A stretch of DNA of 64,000 bases from Variovorax sp. DXTD-1 (GTDB lineage Bacteria > Pseudomonadota > Gammaproteobacteria > Burkholderiales > Burkholderiaceae_C): assembly GCF_003984625.1 (NCBI RefSeq), contig NZ_RWKH01000014.1:1-64000 (forward strand). Reading direction: 5' to 3'. Shown here in pieces: positions 10,887 to 25,601 of this stretch (positions are counted from its first letter, which is position 1; every line of letters begins with the position of its first letter). Position numbers and translations under genes: made by a program. The notes under the pieces are model-generated. The model saw only the letters and a list, made by a program, of their open reading frames with translations, had not been told where the DNA came from and ran no database searches.

Positions 10887-11723
10887 ATGCGCCAGCCGTC
10901 CTCCCCGCCGCCCTCCTCCACCCACCTGCTGCCACTGGCGCAATGGCCGGTGGCGGCGCGCGGCAACCTGATCGGCGTGTTCACCGACATCGACGACACG
11001 CTCACCACCGAAGGCGCCATCACGCCCGATGCACTGAAGGCACTGGCCGACCTGAAGGCGGCCGGCCTCCATGTCGTGGCGATCACCGGCCGTCCGGTCG
11101 GCTGGAGCGTGCCTTTCGTTTCGGCATGGCCGGTCGATTCCATCGTCGCGGAGAACGGCGCGGTCGCCTTGCTGCCCCCGCAGGAAGACAAGCTGCAGAA
11201 GCGCTACCAGCAGGACGCGGTAACCCGCGCTGCCAATTTCGACCGCATGCAGACCGTGCTGGCCCGTATCGAGCGCGAGATTCCAGGCGCCCGACGCGCT
11301 ACCGATTCGCCAGGCCGCGAGACCGACATCGCCATCGACCACAGTGAGTTCACGCAGTTGAGCGACGAAACCATCGCACAGGTGGTGGCGCTGATGCGAA
11401 GCGAAGGCATGCACGCCACCGTGAGCAGCATCCACATCAACGGCTGGTACGGCGACAACGACAAGCTCGAAGGCGCACGCTGGATCGTGCGCGAGCTCTG
11501 GGGCCGCACGCTCGACGACGAGCTCGACCGCTGGGCCTATGTGGGCGATTCGACCAATGACCAGCTGATGTTCCGCATCTTTGCAAGCAGCATCGGCGTG
11601 GCGAACGTGGCGCGCTTCGTGCCGCAGCTGGAGCATCTGCCCCGCTACATGACCGAAAGCGAGCGCGGGGCGGGTTTCAGCGAAGCGGCGCGAGACGTAC
11701 TGGCCAGCCGCACCGCCGGCTGA
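10887..11723 (+). CDS. HAD-IIB family phosphatase
   Basis: 278 aa. Motif I is FTDIDDTL, motif II lies in AITGRPVGWS and motif IV is VGDSTNDQLMF, with a C2 cap between them as in the Cof/MPGP/trehalose-phosphatase group. It should be a Mg-dependent cytoplasmic phosphatase of a sugar phosphate or similar small molecule. The substrate cannot be read from the sequence. It starts eight bases after prfC and is probably co-transcribed, though I know of no functional link. Confidence 0.82.
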   Translation: MRQPSSPPPSSTHLLPLAQWPVAARGNLIGVFTDIDDTLTTEGAITPDALKALADLKAAGLHVVAITGRPVGWSVPFVSAWPVDSIVAENGAVALLPPQEDKLQKRYQQDAVTRAANFDRMQTVLARIEREIPGARRATDSPGRETDIAIDHSEFTQLSDETIAQVVALMRSEGMHATVSSIHINGWYGDNDKLEGARWIVRELWGRTLDDELDRWAYVGDSTNDQLMFRIFASSIGVANVARFVPQLEHLPRYMTESERGAGFSEAARDVLASRTAG

Positions 11724-11743
11724 CGGCAGCGGGCCGCCCGTCC

Positions 11744-12709
11744 TCAGTTCTTCGCCAGGCCCAGCTTCTCGATGACAGCCTTCTCCTTCACCACGGTCTC
11801 CTGCGCAAACTTGGTATAGGTTTCCGAGCTCATGTAGTTCGGCAGCATGTCGTAGCGGCCGAGCGAGGCCACGTAGCTCGGCTCTTCCATGGCCTGCTTG
11901 AACGCGTCGTGCAGCTTCTTCACCACCTCGGGCGGCGTGCCCTTGGGGGCGCCGATGCCGAACGGCGAGTTCTGCACCAGGTCGTAGCCCAGTTCCTTCA
12001 GCGTCGGCGCATCGGGGAACTTGGCCAGGCGCTTCTCGCCCCAGGTGTTCAGCACGCGCAGCTTGCCGGCCTCGACTTGCGGCGCAAAGCCGGTGCTGTC
12101 GGCGGCGGCCATGAGCTGGCCGCTGACCACCGCGAGCATCAGGTCGGCGCTGCCCTTGTAGGGCACGTGCTGCAGTTCGATGCCGGCCTTCTGCGCAATG
12201 ATTTCGGTTGTGAGGTGCGGACTGGTCAGGTTGCCGGTGGAGCCGTAGGTGAGCTTGCCGGGGTTGGCCTTGGCGTAGGCGACGAAGTCGGCCCAGGTCT
12301 TGAAGGGGCTGCTGGCCGGCACCACGATGCCGAAGGCGTAACCCGTCACGTTGATGACGTAGCTGATGTCCTTGAGCGGATCCCAGTTGATCTTCGTGGT
12401 GTAGCCAAGGCGGAACACGCCAAGCGGAATCTGCGCGACCGTGTAGCCGTCGGGCTGCGAGGTTTGCAGCGCCTGCGCGGGCAGCGTGCCGCCGGCGCCG
12501 GGCTTGTTGTCGACGATGACGGGTTGGCCGAGGATCTTGCTCGCGTTGTCGGCCAGCTGGCGCATGGTGATGTCGGTCGGGCCGCCCGCCGGGAAGGCGA
12601 TGACCAGCTTGATCGGCTTGCTGGGAAAGGCCTGGGCAAGCGCCGCCAGCGGAAAAGCAAGACCGCACGCGGCAAGCGTGGCGGCACAGAGAAGGGAACG
12701 GCGGGACAT
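11744..12709 (-). CDS. Bug-type tripartite tricarboxylate transporter receptor
   Basis: 321 aa with a Sec signal peptide ending in ALAQAFPSKPIKLV. The family blocks FPAGGPTDITMR, VDNKPGAGG and GKLTYGSTGN are present. Such periplasmic proteins capture carboxylates and other small acids, and are very numerous in Burkholderiales, often without their membrane partners. No tctA or tctB gene lies nearby. The start at 12709 is chosen for the signal peptide and the AGGAG nine bases upstream. Ligand unknown. Confidence 0.88.
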   Translation of the reverse strand: MSRRSLLCAATLAACGLAFPLAALAQAFPSKPIKLVIAFPAGGPTDITMRQLADNASKILGQPVIVDNKPGAGGTLPAQALQTSQPDGYTVAQIPLGVFRLGYTTKINWDPLKDISYVINVTGYAFGIVVPASSPFKTWADFVAYAKANPGKLTYGSTGNLTSPHLTTEIIAQKAGIELQHVPYKGSADLMLAVVSGQLMAAADSTGFAPQVEAGKLRVLNTWGEKRLAKFPDAPTLKELGYDLVQNSPFGIGAPKGTPPEVVKKLHDAFKQAMEEPSYVASLGRYDMLPNYMSSETYTKFAQETVVKEKAVIEKLGLAKN

Positions 12710-12806
12710 GGCGGAGGACTCCTGAAACTGAAATGAACCGCGCATTGGGCCTTGCCCCGCCGCCGCCCGCAATCGGGGCTCACCCGACTGCTGTCGCCGA
12801 GGTTCC

Positions 12807-13853
12807 TCAGCCGGCCGCCTGGCCGAATCCTTCGAGCACGTTCGCGGTGTTGATGCCCACTTCCGCGACCGCGTAGCCGCCTTCGAACACGAACACCGTG
12901 GGCAACCCCGCGCCAGCCAGGTCTTCGCCCATGCGCAGGTAGTCCTCGCTTTTCAGCTGGAACCCGGAGATCGGGTCACCCTCGAAGGTGTCGACGCCGA
13001 GCGACACCACGAGGGCACCCGCCTTCACTCTCGCGATGCCGTCGAGCGCCGACCTGAGTGCCGCGCGCCAGATGGAAAAATCGGTGCCGCGCGCGAGCGG
13101 CAGGTTGTGGTTGAAGCCCTCCCCTTCGCCCGCGCCGCGCTCGTCGGCATGGCCCAGGTAATACGGGTAGTCGGTGAGCGGGTCGCCGTGCAGGCTTGCA
13201 AAGTGAACATCGCTCCGCTCATAGAAGATGGCCTGCGTGCCGTTGCCATGGTGGTAGTCCACGTCGAGCACCGCAACGCGCTCCACATCGGCGTCGCGCA
13301 GCGCCTCCGCGGCGACGGCGGCATTGTTGACGAAGCAGTAGCCACCGAAGAAATCGGCGCCCGCATGGTGGCCCGGCGGCCGCGTGAGCGCAAAGGCGGA
13401 GCGCCGCCCGCCGATGACGCGCTGCGCTGCGGTCCATGCGCAGGCGGCGCCATGCCGCGCCGCGGCCCAGCTGCCGGCCGTGAGCGGCGTGCCAGCGTCG
13501 AACGAGAACAGGCCCAGGCGGGCCGGAAAGCTCTGGGGCAGCACATCGGTCCGCATGCCGCGCGTGGGCCAGTACGAAGGCAGCGCATCGCGCGAGGCAT
13601 TGGCCGCGTCGAGCGCCACCCACTCCTCCCAGGCATGCGCAATGAAGTCCAGGTAGCGCGGCGCATGCACCTTGGCCAGCAGGGCTTCGTCGAAATCATC
13701 GGGCGCCTGCAGCGGGCCCAGGCCCCGGCGATCCAGTTCATGCTTTACGTGGTCGACGCGGTCGGGCACCTCGAAGCACGGCACCAGCTCGCCGCGGAAC
13801 ATCTCGACTTTGCCCTGGTGAAGCGCGTGCTGGTCGTTGTAGATGGTAAGCAT
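12807..13853 (-). CDS. histone deacetylase family protein, acetylpolyamine amidohydrolase-like
   Basis: 348 aa. The deacetylase fold is recognised by RPPGHHA, GGYCFVNNAA and LDVDYHHGNGTQ (Zn ligands Asp and His), plus the FNHNLPLARGTD segment typical of acetylpolyamine amidohydrolases. It probably removes acetyl groups from N-acetylated polyamines or related amines in the cytoplasm. ATG at 13853 is preferred over an upstream ATG that would overlap the gene before it. It follows the ornithine cyclodeaminase gene by seven bases, which suggests a polyamine/ornithine degradation pair. Substrate is inferred. Confidence 0.85.
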   Translation of the reverse strand: MLTIYNDQHALHQGKVEMFRGELVPCFEVPDRVDHVKHELDRRGLGPLQAPDDFDEALLAKVHAPRYLDFIAHAWEEWVALDAANASRDALPSYWPTRGMRTDVLPQSFPARLGLFSFDAGTPLTAGSWAAARHGAACAWTAAQRVIGGRRSAFALTRPPGHHAGADFFGGYCFVNNAAVAAEALRDADVERVAVLDVDYHHGNGTQAIFYERSDVHFASLHGDPLTDYPYYLGHADERGAGEGEGFNHNLPLARGTDFSIWRAALRSALDGIARVKAGALVVSLGVDTFEGDPISGFQLKSEDYLRMGEDLAGAGLPTVFVFEGGYAVAEVGINTANVLEGFGQAAG

Positions 13854-13860
13854 GCCTCGA

Positions 13861-14910
13861 TCATGCCGCACGCCGCAGCACCGCGCGGCGCCGGCCCGAC
13901 GCGGTCAGGCCGAACAGATCCTTCGGGTCGTCCAGCTCGGGCACCAGCGCAATCTGCTGGCCCACACCCCGCTCGATGGCCAGCTGGTGGATGTAGCGCA
14001 GCGCGGTGTAGTCCTCGAGCGCGAAGCCGACCGAATCGAACACCGTGACCTGGTCGGCGGTTTCGCGGCCCGGCACGTCGCCGACAAGCACCTTCCAGAG
14101 TTCGTGCACCGGAAAGTCGGCCGGCAACTGCTGGATCTCGCCCTCGACGCGGGTCTGCGCCTCGTACTCGACGAACACGCGCGCGAGGCGCAGCACGTCG
14201 GGGTGCAGCTCGGTCTTGCCGGGCGAATCGCCGCCCACGGCGTTGATGTGCATGCCGGGCTCGATCATGTCGGGCGTGAGGACGGTGGCCTGCCCTTGAA
14301 ATGCGGTGACGGTGGTGACGATGTCCGCGCCGCGCACGGCGTCCGCCACGGAGCGCGCGCGCACCACGTCCAGCGGTGTGCAGGCGGACAAGTGGCGCAC
14401 CAGCTTGTCGGTTGCCTGGGGGTCGATGTCGAACACGCGCACTTCCTCGATGCCCAGCAGCGCATGAAAAGCCAGCGCCTGGAACTCGCTTTGCGAGCCG
14501 TTGCCGATCAGCGCCATGCTGCGCGAGCCAGTCGGCGCCAAGGCCTGCGCCGCCATGGCCGAAGTGGCGGCGGTGCGCAGCGCGGTGGTGAGCGTGAGTT
14601 CGGACAACAGCACCGGGTAGCCGGTGTCTACCTCGGCCAGCACCCCGAAAGCCATGACCGTGGGCAGCCCGACCGACGTGTTGTGCGGATGCCCGTTGAC
14701 GTATTTGAAGGCGTAGGCGCCGTCGTCGGCCACGGGCATCAGCTCGATCACGCCGAGATGCGAATGGCTGGCCACGCGCGCTTTCTTGTCGAACTCGCGC
14801 CAGCGCAAGAAATCGTCGCGCAGCGCGTCGGCCAGCGCCTTGAGAAATTGCGGGACGCCGGTTTCGTCCACCAGGCGAACCAGGCTGTGAACATCGATGA
14901 AGCGGGTCAT
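13861..14910 (-). CDS. ornithine cyclodeaminase/mu-crystallin family protein
   Basis: 349 aa. NAD-binding motif ALIGNGSQSEFQA, the conserved NGHPHNT block and the D-S-V-G-F-A-L-E-D segment identify the ornithine cyclodeaminase family, which turns L-ornithine into proline and ammonia. Some members act on other amino acids. AAGGAG lies eight bases before the ATG at 14910. It forms a two-gene unit with the downstream acetylpolyamine amidohydrolase-like gene. Confidence 0.88.
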   Translation of the reverse strand: MTRFIDVHSLVRLVDETGVPQFLKALADALRDDFLRWREFDKKARVASHSHLGVIELMPVADDGAYAFKYVNGHPHNTSVGLPTVMAFGVLAEVDTGYPVLLSELTLTTALRTAATSAMAAQALAPTGSRSMALIGNGSQSEFQALAFHALLGIEEVRVFDIDPQATDKLVRHLSACTPLDVVRARSVADAVRGADIVTTVTAFQGQATVLTPDMIEPGMHINAVGGDSPGKTELHPDVLRLARVFVEYEAQTRVEGEIQQLPADFPVHELWKVLVGDVPGRETADQVTVFDSVGFALEDYTALRYIHQLAIERGVGQQIALVPELDDPKDLFGLTASGRRRAVLRRAA

Positions 14911-15032
14911 GACATGGCTCCTTGCGTAGCCCGGCACGGCGCGTCATCCCGTCACACGATTCACTCACTCCACCATGGCTGATTCAGGATGCGCCTGCGC
15001 CAGGGGTCGAGGCCATTGTGCGCCTGCTTGCG

Positions 15033-20882
<5,850 letters not shown>

Positions 20883-20996
20883 GAGTGCCTTGGGGGTGGG
20901 GCAAACATTCTAGGGAGTGGCTGGTGACGAATTCGTGCACTCCGCCACATGGACTCTGCCCGTGCAGGGGTTTATACGGATTCAGTCGAAGACACT

Positions 20997-21024
20997 TTGA
21001 GTAACAAATAGACGATTTTATTTA
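20997..21024 (+). promoter_or_regulatory. possible promoter of the first binding-protein gene
   Basis: TTGAGT (20997-21002) and TATTTA (21019-21024) are 16 bases apart in an AT-rich patch 32 bases before the ATG at 21056. Matches are partial, so the call is tentative. Confidence 0.4.
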
Positions 21025-21055
21025 CGTTTACTCGAACACCTCCGGACGACCACCC

Positions 21056-22162
21056 ATGAAGACGCTGCACGCGCTTTGCGCCGCCCTCCTGACGATGGCC
21101 GCTACGGCCGCTTCGGCCCAGATCCTGATCGGCCAGACGACCGGCGTGACCGGCTCGGTGGCTGCCAGCGTGAACGAAGCCCTGGGCGGCGCCCAGCTGG
21201 TGATCGACGCCGCCAACGCCCAAGGCGGCATTCACGGCGAGAAGATCGAGATCCTCCGCATGGACGACGCCTTCGACGTGAAGCGCGCCAGCGAGAACGC
21301 CCGCGTGCTGATCGAAGACAAGAAGGTGCTGGCGCTGTTCCTGAGCCGCGGCACTCCGCACTCGCAGGCCATCGTGCCGTGGCTCGACAAGCACGGCGTG
21401 CCGCTCATCGCACCCTCCACCGGCGCCATGGCGCTGCACAAGCCGGTTCTCAAGCATGTGTTCAACGTGCGCGCCACCTACCAGCGCGAAGCAGAGAAGG
21501 CGGTTCAGCACCTGCTCACCACCGGCCTTGCGCGCATTGCGGTGGTCTACGTGACCGACTCCTTCGGCCAGGACGCGCTCGAAGGCGCAATGACCGGCTT
21601 TACCAAGGCCCAGGCCAAGCCCATCGTCACCGTGCCGGCCGACCGCGAGAAGCCCGACTACAAGTCCATCGTGCCGGCCATCAAGGACGCCAATGCACAG
21701 GCGGTGCTGTGGATCGGCTCGGGCACTGCGGTGGTCGAGGGCATCAAGGCGCTGCGCGCGTCCGGCTCCTTCGCGCAGGTGGTCACCTTGTCGAACAACG
21801 CCTCGTCGGGTTTCATCAAGCAGTTGGGCGATACGAGCAAGGGTGTGATCGTGACCCAAGTGTTTCCCAACGAGCGCTCCATCAGCTACCCGATGGTCAA
21901 GGAAGCCATGGCGCTTGCGCAGGCCAAGGGCCAGACAGAACTCTCGCCCGCGGCGCTCGAGGGCTTTGCGTCAGCCAAGGTGCTGGTGGAGGCACTGCGC
22001 CGCGCCGGGCCCAAGCCCACGCGCGCCAAGGTGCTTGCGGCGCTTGAAACCCTGCGCGCCTATGATCTCGGCGGCCTGGAGGTGAGCTATTCGCCGCAGG
22101 ACCATTCGGGCATCGACTTCGCCGACCTGGCCATCATCAGCGACGGCCGCTTCAAGCGGTAA
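21056..22162 (+). CDS. branched-chain-amino-acid-type ABC transporter substrate-binding protein
   Basis: 368 aa with a cleavable signal peptide (MAATAASAQ) and a type 1 periplasmic binding fold: ILIGQTTGVTGS, ANAQGGIHGEKIE, STGAMALHKP and TLSNNASSGF. LivJ/urea/amide-type proteins of this fold bind amino acids or other small molecules in the periplasm for ABC importers. No permease or ATPase gene is adjacent. A close paralogue follows 156 bases downstream, so a local duplication is likely. Ligand unknown. Confidence 0.88.
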   Translation: MKTLHALCAALLTMAATAASAQILIGQTTGVTGSVAASVNEALGGAQLVIDAANAQGGIHGEKIEILRMDDAFDVKRASENARVLIEDKKVLALFLSRGTPHSQAIVPWLDKHGVPLIAPSTGAMALHKPVLKHVFNVRATYQREAEKAVQHLLTTGLARIAVVYVTDSFGQDALEGAMTGFTKAQAKPIVTVPADREKPDYKSIVPAIKDANAQAVLWIGSGTAVVEGIKALRASGSFAQVVTLSNNASSGFIKQLGDTSKGVIVTQVFPNERSISYPMVKEAMALAQAKGQTELSPAALEGFASAKVLVEALRRAGPKPTRAKVLAALETLRAYDLGGLEVSYSPQDHSGIDFADLAIISDGRFKR

Positions 22163-22207
22163 ACCGCGCCCGCGCGAGCCACGTTGTTGCGGAGCTCCCT
22201 GCCCGTT

Positions 22208-22230
22208 CCATAGGAAACTATGGTTTGACA
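22208..22230 (+). promoter_or_regulatory. inverted repeat with a TTGACA box upstream of the second binding-protein gene
   Basis: CCATAG-GAAA-CTATGG (22208-22223) is a perfect inverted repeat and is followed at once by TTGACA (22225-22230). It lies about 90 bases before the ATG at 22319. No good -10 box stands 16-18 bases after TTGACA. It may be an operator or the stem of an mRNA hairpin. Confidence 0.35.
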
Positions 22231-22318
22231 GGGTTTCCACGAGCGAGTGAACGCCACTCGCTGCAACACATTGCGCATCTTCCGACGGAAGCATCCGCTT
22301 CGCGTAAAGGCTCGTTCG

Positions 22319-23440
22319 ATGAAGATGTACAGGTTCCGCGCCGCCGCGCTTTTCTTGGGCGTGGCCTTGGCCATGGCGGTCTCCGGCGCATCGGCGCAGA
22401 TCGTCATCGGCCAGTCGGCCGACCTGTCGGGCCCGGCGGCGGTGGGCGTGAAGGAAACGATCATGGGCTCGCAGCTGGTCATCGACCATGTGAACGCCCA
22501 GGGCGGTGTCCACGGCCAGCAGATCGAGGTGATCCGGCTGGACGACGGCCTGGACCCCAAGCGCTCGCTCGAGAACACCCGCATCCTCATAGAGGACAAG
22601 AAGGTGCTGGCGCTGCTGCTCAACCGGGGCACGCCCAACACCCTTGCCGTCATTCCCCTGCTCGACCAACACGGCGTGGCGCTGGTCGGCCCTTCGACCG
22701 GCGCCATGGCGCTGCACAAGCCGCTGCAGAAAAACGTATTCAACGTGCGCTCGACCTACCAGCGCGAGGCCGAAACGGCGGTGCAGCACCTGTACACCAC
22801 GGGCATCCAGCGCATTGCCGTGGTGCAGGCCGACGACTCGTTCGGCAGGGACGCAATGGAAGGCGCGAGCCGGGGCTTCGAGCGGGCCGGGCTGGCGCCG
22901 GCCGTGCTCGCGCTGGCCGACCGCAGCAAGCCCGACTACGCGGCGATCGTGCCGCAGCTCATCAGGGCCAACGCGCAGGCAGTGCTGTGGATAGGCTCCG
23001 GCACCGCGGTGACCGATGGCGTGAAGGCGCTGCGTGCCGCGGGCTCGGCGGCGCAGATCATCACGCTGTCGAACAACGCGGCGTCAGGCTTCATCAAGGA
23101 ACTCGGCTCCGCCAGCACCGGCGTGATCGTGACGCAGGTGCTGCCCTACGAGCGCGCGCTCGGCCATCCGCTGGTGAAGGAAGCGATGGCGCTCGCGCAG
23201 GCCCGGGGCCAGACCGAGCTGTCGCCGGCATTCCTCGAAGGCTTTGTGGCCACCAAGGTGCTGGTGGAAGCCCTGCGCCGCACCGGCCCCAGGCCGACCC
23301 GCGCCAGGCTGATCGCCACGCTCAACCGCTTTCGCTACGACGTGGGCGGCAAGCTCGACGTGAGCTACTCGCCGCAGGACCACACAGGCATCGACTACGT
23401 CGACCTGTCGATCGTCAGCGAAGGCCGCTTCAAGCGGTAG
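22319..23440 (+). CDS. ABC transporter substrate-binding protein, paralogue of the preceding gene
   Basis: 373 aa. Signal peptide ending in GASAQIVIGQ and the same type 1 binding fold as the upstream gene. Long shared blocks include NVRSTYQREAE versus NVRATYQREAE, VLWIGSGTAV, LSNNAxSGFIK and EGRFKR versus DGRFKR at the end. It probably arose by tandem duplication and then diverged, perhaps to another ligand. The ATG at 22319 is preferred over 22247 because it starts the signal peptide. Confidence 0.87.
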   Translation: MKMYRFRAAALFLGVALAMAVSGASAQIVIGQSADLSGPAAVGVKETIMGSQLVIDHVNAQGGVHGQQIEVIRLDDGLDPKRSLENTRILIEDKKVLALLLNRGTPNTLAVIPLLDQHGVALVGPSTGAMALHKPLQKNVFNVRSTYQREAETAVQHLYTTGIQRIAVVQADDSFGRDAMEGASRGFERAGLAPAVLALADRSKPDYAAIVPQLIRANAQAVLWIGSGTAVTDGVKALRAAGSAAQIITLSNNAASGFIKELGSASTGVIVTQVLPYERALGHPLVKEAMALAQARGQTELSPAFLEGFVATKVLVEALRRTGPRPTRARLIATLNRFRYDVGGKLDVSYSPQDHTGIDYVDLSIVSEGRFKR

Positions 23441-23444
23441 CGGC

Positions 23445-23618
23445 TTACTTGGCGGGCGCAACAGGCGCTGCGGGGGCCGCCGGGGTAGCGGGCGCGGGCT
23501 CGTGCGTCACATCGCCGCCGTGCTTCTCGCCGGACATGTCGATCTTGTCACCGCCCTTCGAAATCACGTAAAGGGCAATAGCGGCAAAGATGACGAAGCC
23601 GACAACGAGTTTCCACAT
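23445..23618 (-). CDS. small single-pass membrane protein
   Basis: 57 aa. Residues 2-20 (WKLVVGFVIFAAIALYVIS) form one membrane helix. A short charged segment and an Ala/Pro-rich tail follow. AGGAG lies nine bases before the ATG at 23618, which makes a real gene likely despite the size. It is separated from the upstream symporter gene by a hairpin terminator and converges with the binding-protein gene, their stop codons being five bases apart. I do not recognise a function. Confidence 0.7.
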   Translation of the reverse strand: MWKLVVGFVIFAAIALYVISKGGDKIDMSGEKHGGDVTHEPAPATPAAPAAPVAPAK

Positions 23619-23653
23619 GGGTTCAATCTCCTGATGGGGGTTCAATGGGTTCA

Positions 23654-23693
23654 AGAAAAAGGCCTCATGCCGACGGCATGAAGCCCCTTTGTT
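23654..23693 (-). terminator. rho-independent terminator after the MFS gene
   Basis: On the reverse strand GGCTTCATGCC-GTC-GGCATGAGGCC is a strong stem-loop followed directly by TTTTTC. It lies 45 bases downstream of the symporter stop and before the small membrane protein gene. Confidence 0.85.
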
Positions 23694-23737
23694 GAACGGA
23701 GGGCCGGCTTGCGCCCTCCTGTCGAACATGCCTCGCG

Positions 23738-25432
23738 TCAGTCGTTCGCGTAGATATCCACGTCCTTCGTCTCGCGGATGAAGAGCATGCCGATCACCAG
23801 CGTCATTGCTGCAATGATGATCGGGTACCAGAGGCCGTTGTACATGTTGCCGGTGGTCGCCACGATCGCGAAGGCGGTGGTCGGCAGCAGGCCGCCGAAC
23901 CAGCCGTTGCCGATGTGGTACGGCAGGCTCATCGAGGTGTAGCGGATGCGCGTGGGGAACAGCTCGACCAGCATGGCGGCAATGGGGCCGTACACCATGG
24001 TGACCAGCAGCACCAGCCAGAACAGCAGCGCCACGACCATCAGCTTGTTCATCTTGGCGGGGTCGGCCTTGGCCGGATAGCCCGCCACCTTGAGGTCGTC
24101 GGCCACGGCCTTCTTGAAGGCTGCGATTTCCTTGGCGGACGATTCGTCGAACTTCAGGTTGACCACGTTGCCGACCGGCGCCTCGATGGTCTTGGTGCCG
24201 ATCTTGACCACGGCCTTGGAGCCGGGGGCGCCTTCGACGTTGTCGTAGCTCACCGAGTTCTGCACCAGGTAGCGCTTGGCAATGTCGCAAGAGCTCCTGA
24301 AGTCGATTTCGCGTGCCACCGGATTGCCCTGGAACGAGCACGACTTCGGATCGGCCGTCACCGTGACGCCGGCGGTCGCTTGCGCGCGGGCCAGGTCGGG
24401 GTTGGCATATTCCGTGATCATCTTGAAGACCGGGAAGTAGGTCACCACGGCCAGCAGGCAGCCCGCCATGATGATCGGCTTGCGGCCGATCTTGTCGGAC
24501 AGCGTACCGAACACCACGAAGAACGGCGTGCCCAGCAGCAGCGAGGCGGCGATCATCAGGTTGGCGGTGGTGCCGTCGACCTTCAGTTGCTGCGTCAGGA
24601 AGAACAGCGCGTAGAACTGGCCCGTGTACCAGACCACGGCCTGGCCGGCGGTCAGGCCGACGAGCGCCAGGATCACGATCTTGAGGTTTTTCCATTGGCC
24701 GAACGATTCGGACAGCGGCGCCTTCGAGGTCTTGCCCTCGGCCTTCATCTTCTGGAAGGCGGGCGACTCGGAAAGCGACAGGCGGATCCACACCGAGATG
24801 CCGAGCAGTGCGATCGACACCAGGAAGGGAATGCGCCAGCCCCAGTCGCCGAACGCCTGTTCTCCGAGCCAGGTGCGCACGCCCAGGATGACCAGCAGGC
24901 TCAGGAACAGGCCGAGCGTTGCAGTGGTCTGGATCCACGAGGTGTAGGCGCCGCGCTTGCCGTGCGGCGAGTGCTCGGCCACGTAGGTGGCGGCACCGCC
25001 GTACTCGCCGCCGAGCGCAAGGCCCTGCAGCATGCGCAGCGCAATCAGGATCACCGGCGCGGCAACGCCGATGGTCGCGTAGCTGGGCAGCAGGCCGACG
25101 ATGAAGGTCGACAGGCCCATGATCAGGATGGTGACCAGGAAGGTGTACTTGCGCCCGATCATGTCGCCCAGGCGGCCGAACACGATGGCGCCGAACGGCC
25201 GCACCAGGAAGCCCGCGGCAAATGCCAGAAGCGCAAAGATGAAGGCGGCGCCCGCATCGAGGCCGCTGAAGAACTGCTTCGCGATGATCGCGGCCAGCGA
25301 ACCGTAAAGGTAGAAGTCGTACCACTCGAACACCGTGCCAAGGGAGGAAGCGAAGATGACCTTCTTTTCCTCCGCGGACATGGGCCGGGGGGCCGGATGC
25401 GGCATCCCCTTCGAATCCAGTGTTGCTGCCAT
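23738..25432 (-). CDS. MFS transporter, metabolite:H+ symporter type
   Basis: 564 aa with the MHS-family signatures FEWYDFYLYG, GRLGDMIGRKYTF and ALGGEYGGAATYVAEH. Twelve membrane segments are expected, so it is a proton-coupled importer of carboxylates, betaine-like or similar compounds in the inner membrane. A hydrophilic segment of about 115 residues (near 340-458) with two cysteines interrupts the usual topology between helices 8 and 9. The gene ends at a clear terminator. Substrate unknown. Confidence 0.88.
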   Translation of the reverse strand: MAATLDSKGMPHPAPRPMSAEEKKVIFASSLGTVFEWYDFYLYGSLAAIIAKQFFSGLDAGAAFIFALLAFAAGFLVRPFGAIVFGRLGDMIGRKYTFLVTILIMGLSTFIVGLLPSYATIGVAAPVILIALRMLQGLALGGEYGGAATYVAEHSPHGKRGAYTSWIQTTATLGLFLSLLVILGVRTWLGEQAFGDWGWRIPFLVSIALLGISVWIRLSLSESPAFQKMKAEGKTSKAPLSESFGQWKNLKIVILALVGLTAGQAVVWYTGQFYALFFLTQQLKVDGTTANLMIAASLLLGTPFFVVFGTLSDKIGRKPIIMAGCLLAVVTYFPVFKMITEYANPDLARAQATAGVTVTADPKSCSFQGNPVAREIDFRSSCDIAKRYLVQNSVSYDNVEGAPGSKAVVKIGTKTIEAPVGNVVNLKFDESSAKEIAAFKKAVADDLKVAGYPAKADPAKMNKLMVVALLFWLVLLVTMVYGPIAAMLVELFPTRIRYTSMSLPYHIGNGWFGGLLPTTAFAIVATTGNMYNGLWYPIIIAAMTLVIGMLFIRETKDVDIYAND

Positions 25433-25601
25433 TTGCGTCGTCTCCTGTGTATGCGTTCGTTCAGCCCCGGCAATCGGGACCGTGGGGCATTCTTGGAGGC
25501 GCGACTGACCCGAGCCTTTCGCGAAACTGAACCGACGCTTACGGATTAAGGTGAAACCCGCAGGGCTCGTTTCAGGTTGTAAGAAATCGGGAAACCACTA
25601 G

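Noticed and set aside
21011-21040. TTTACGTTTAC as a MerR/LiuR half-site before the binding-protein gene
   Set aside because: Only one arm resembles the palindrome at 58738; the other arm is not symmetrical, and it overlaps a better-supported promoter patch.
20883-21055. LexA (SOS) box upstream of uvrA
   Set aside because: No CTGT-N8-ACAG-like site was found; the nearest matches miss key bases.
22225-22253. Full sigma70 promoter from TTGACA at 22225
   Set aside because: No acceptable -10 hexamer lies 16-18 bases downstream; kept only as a possible regulatory site.
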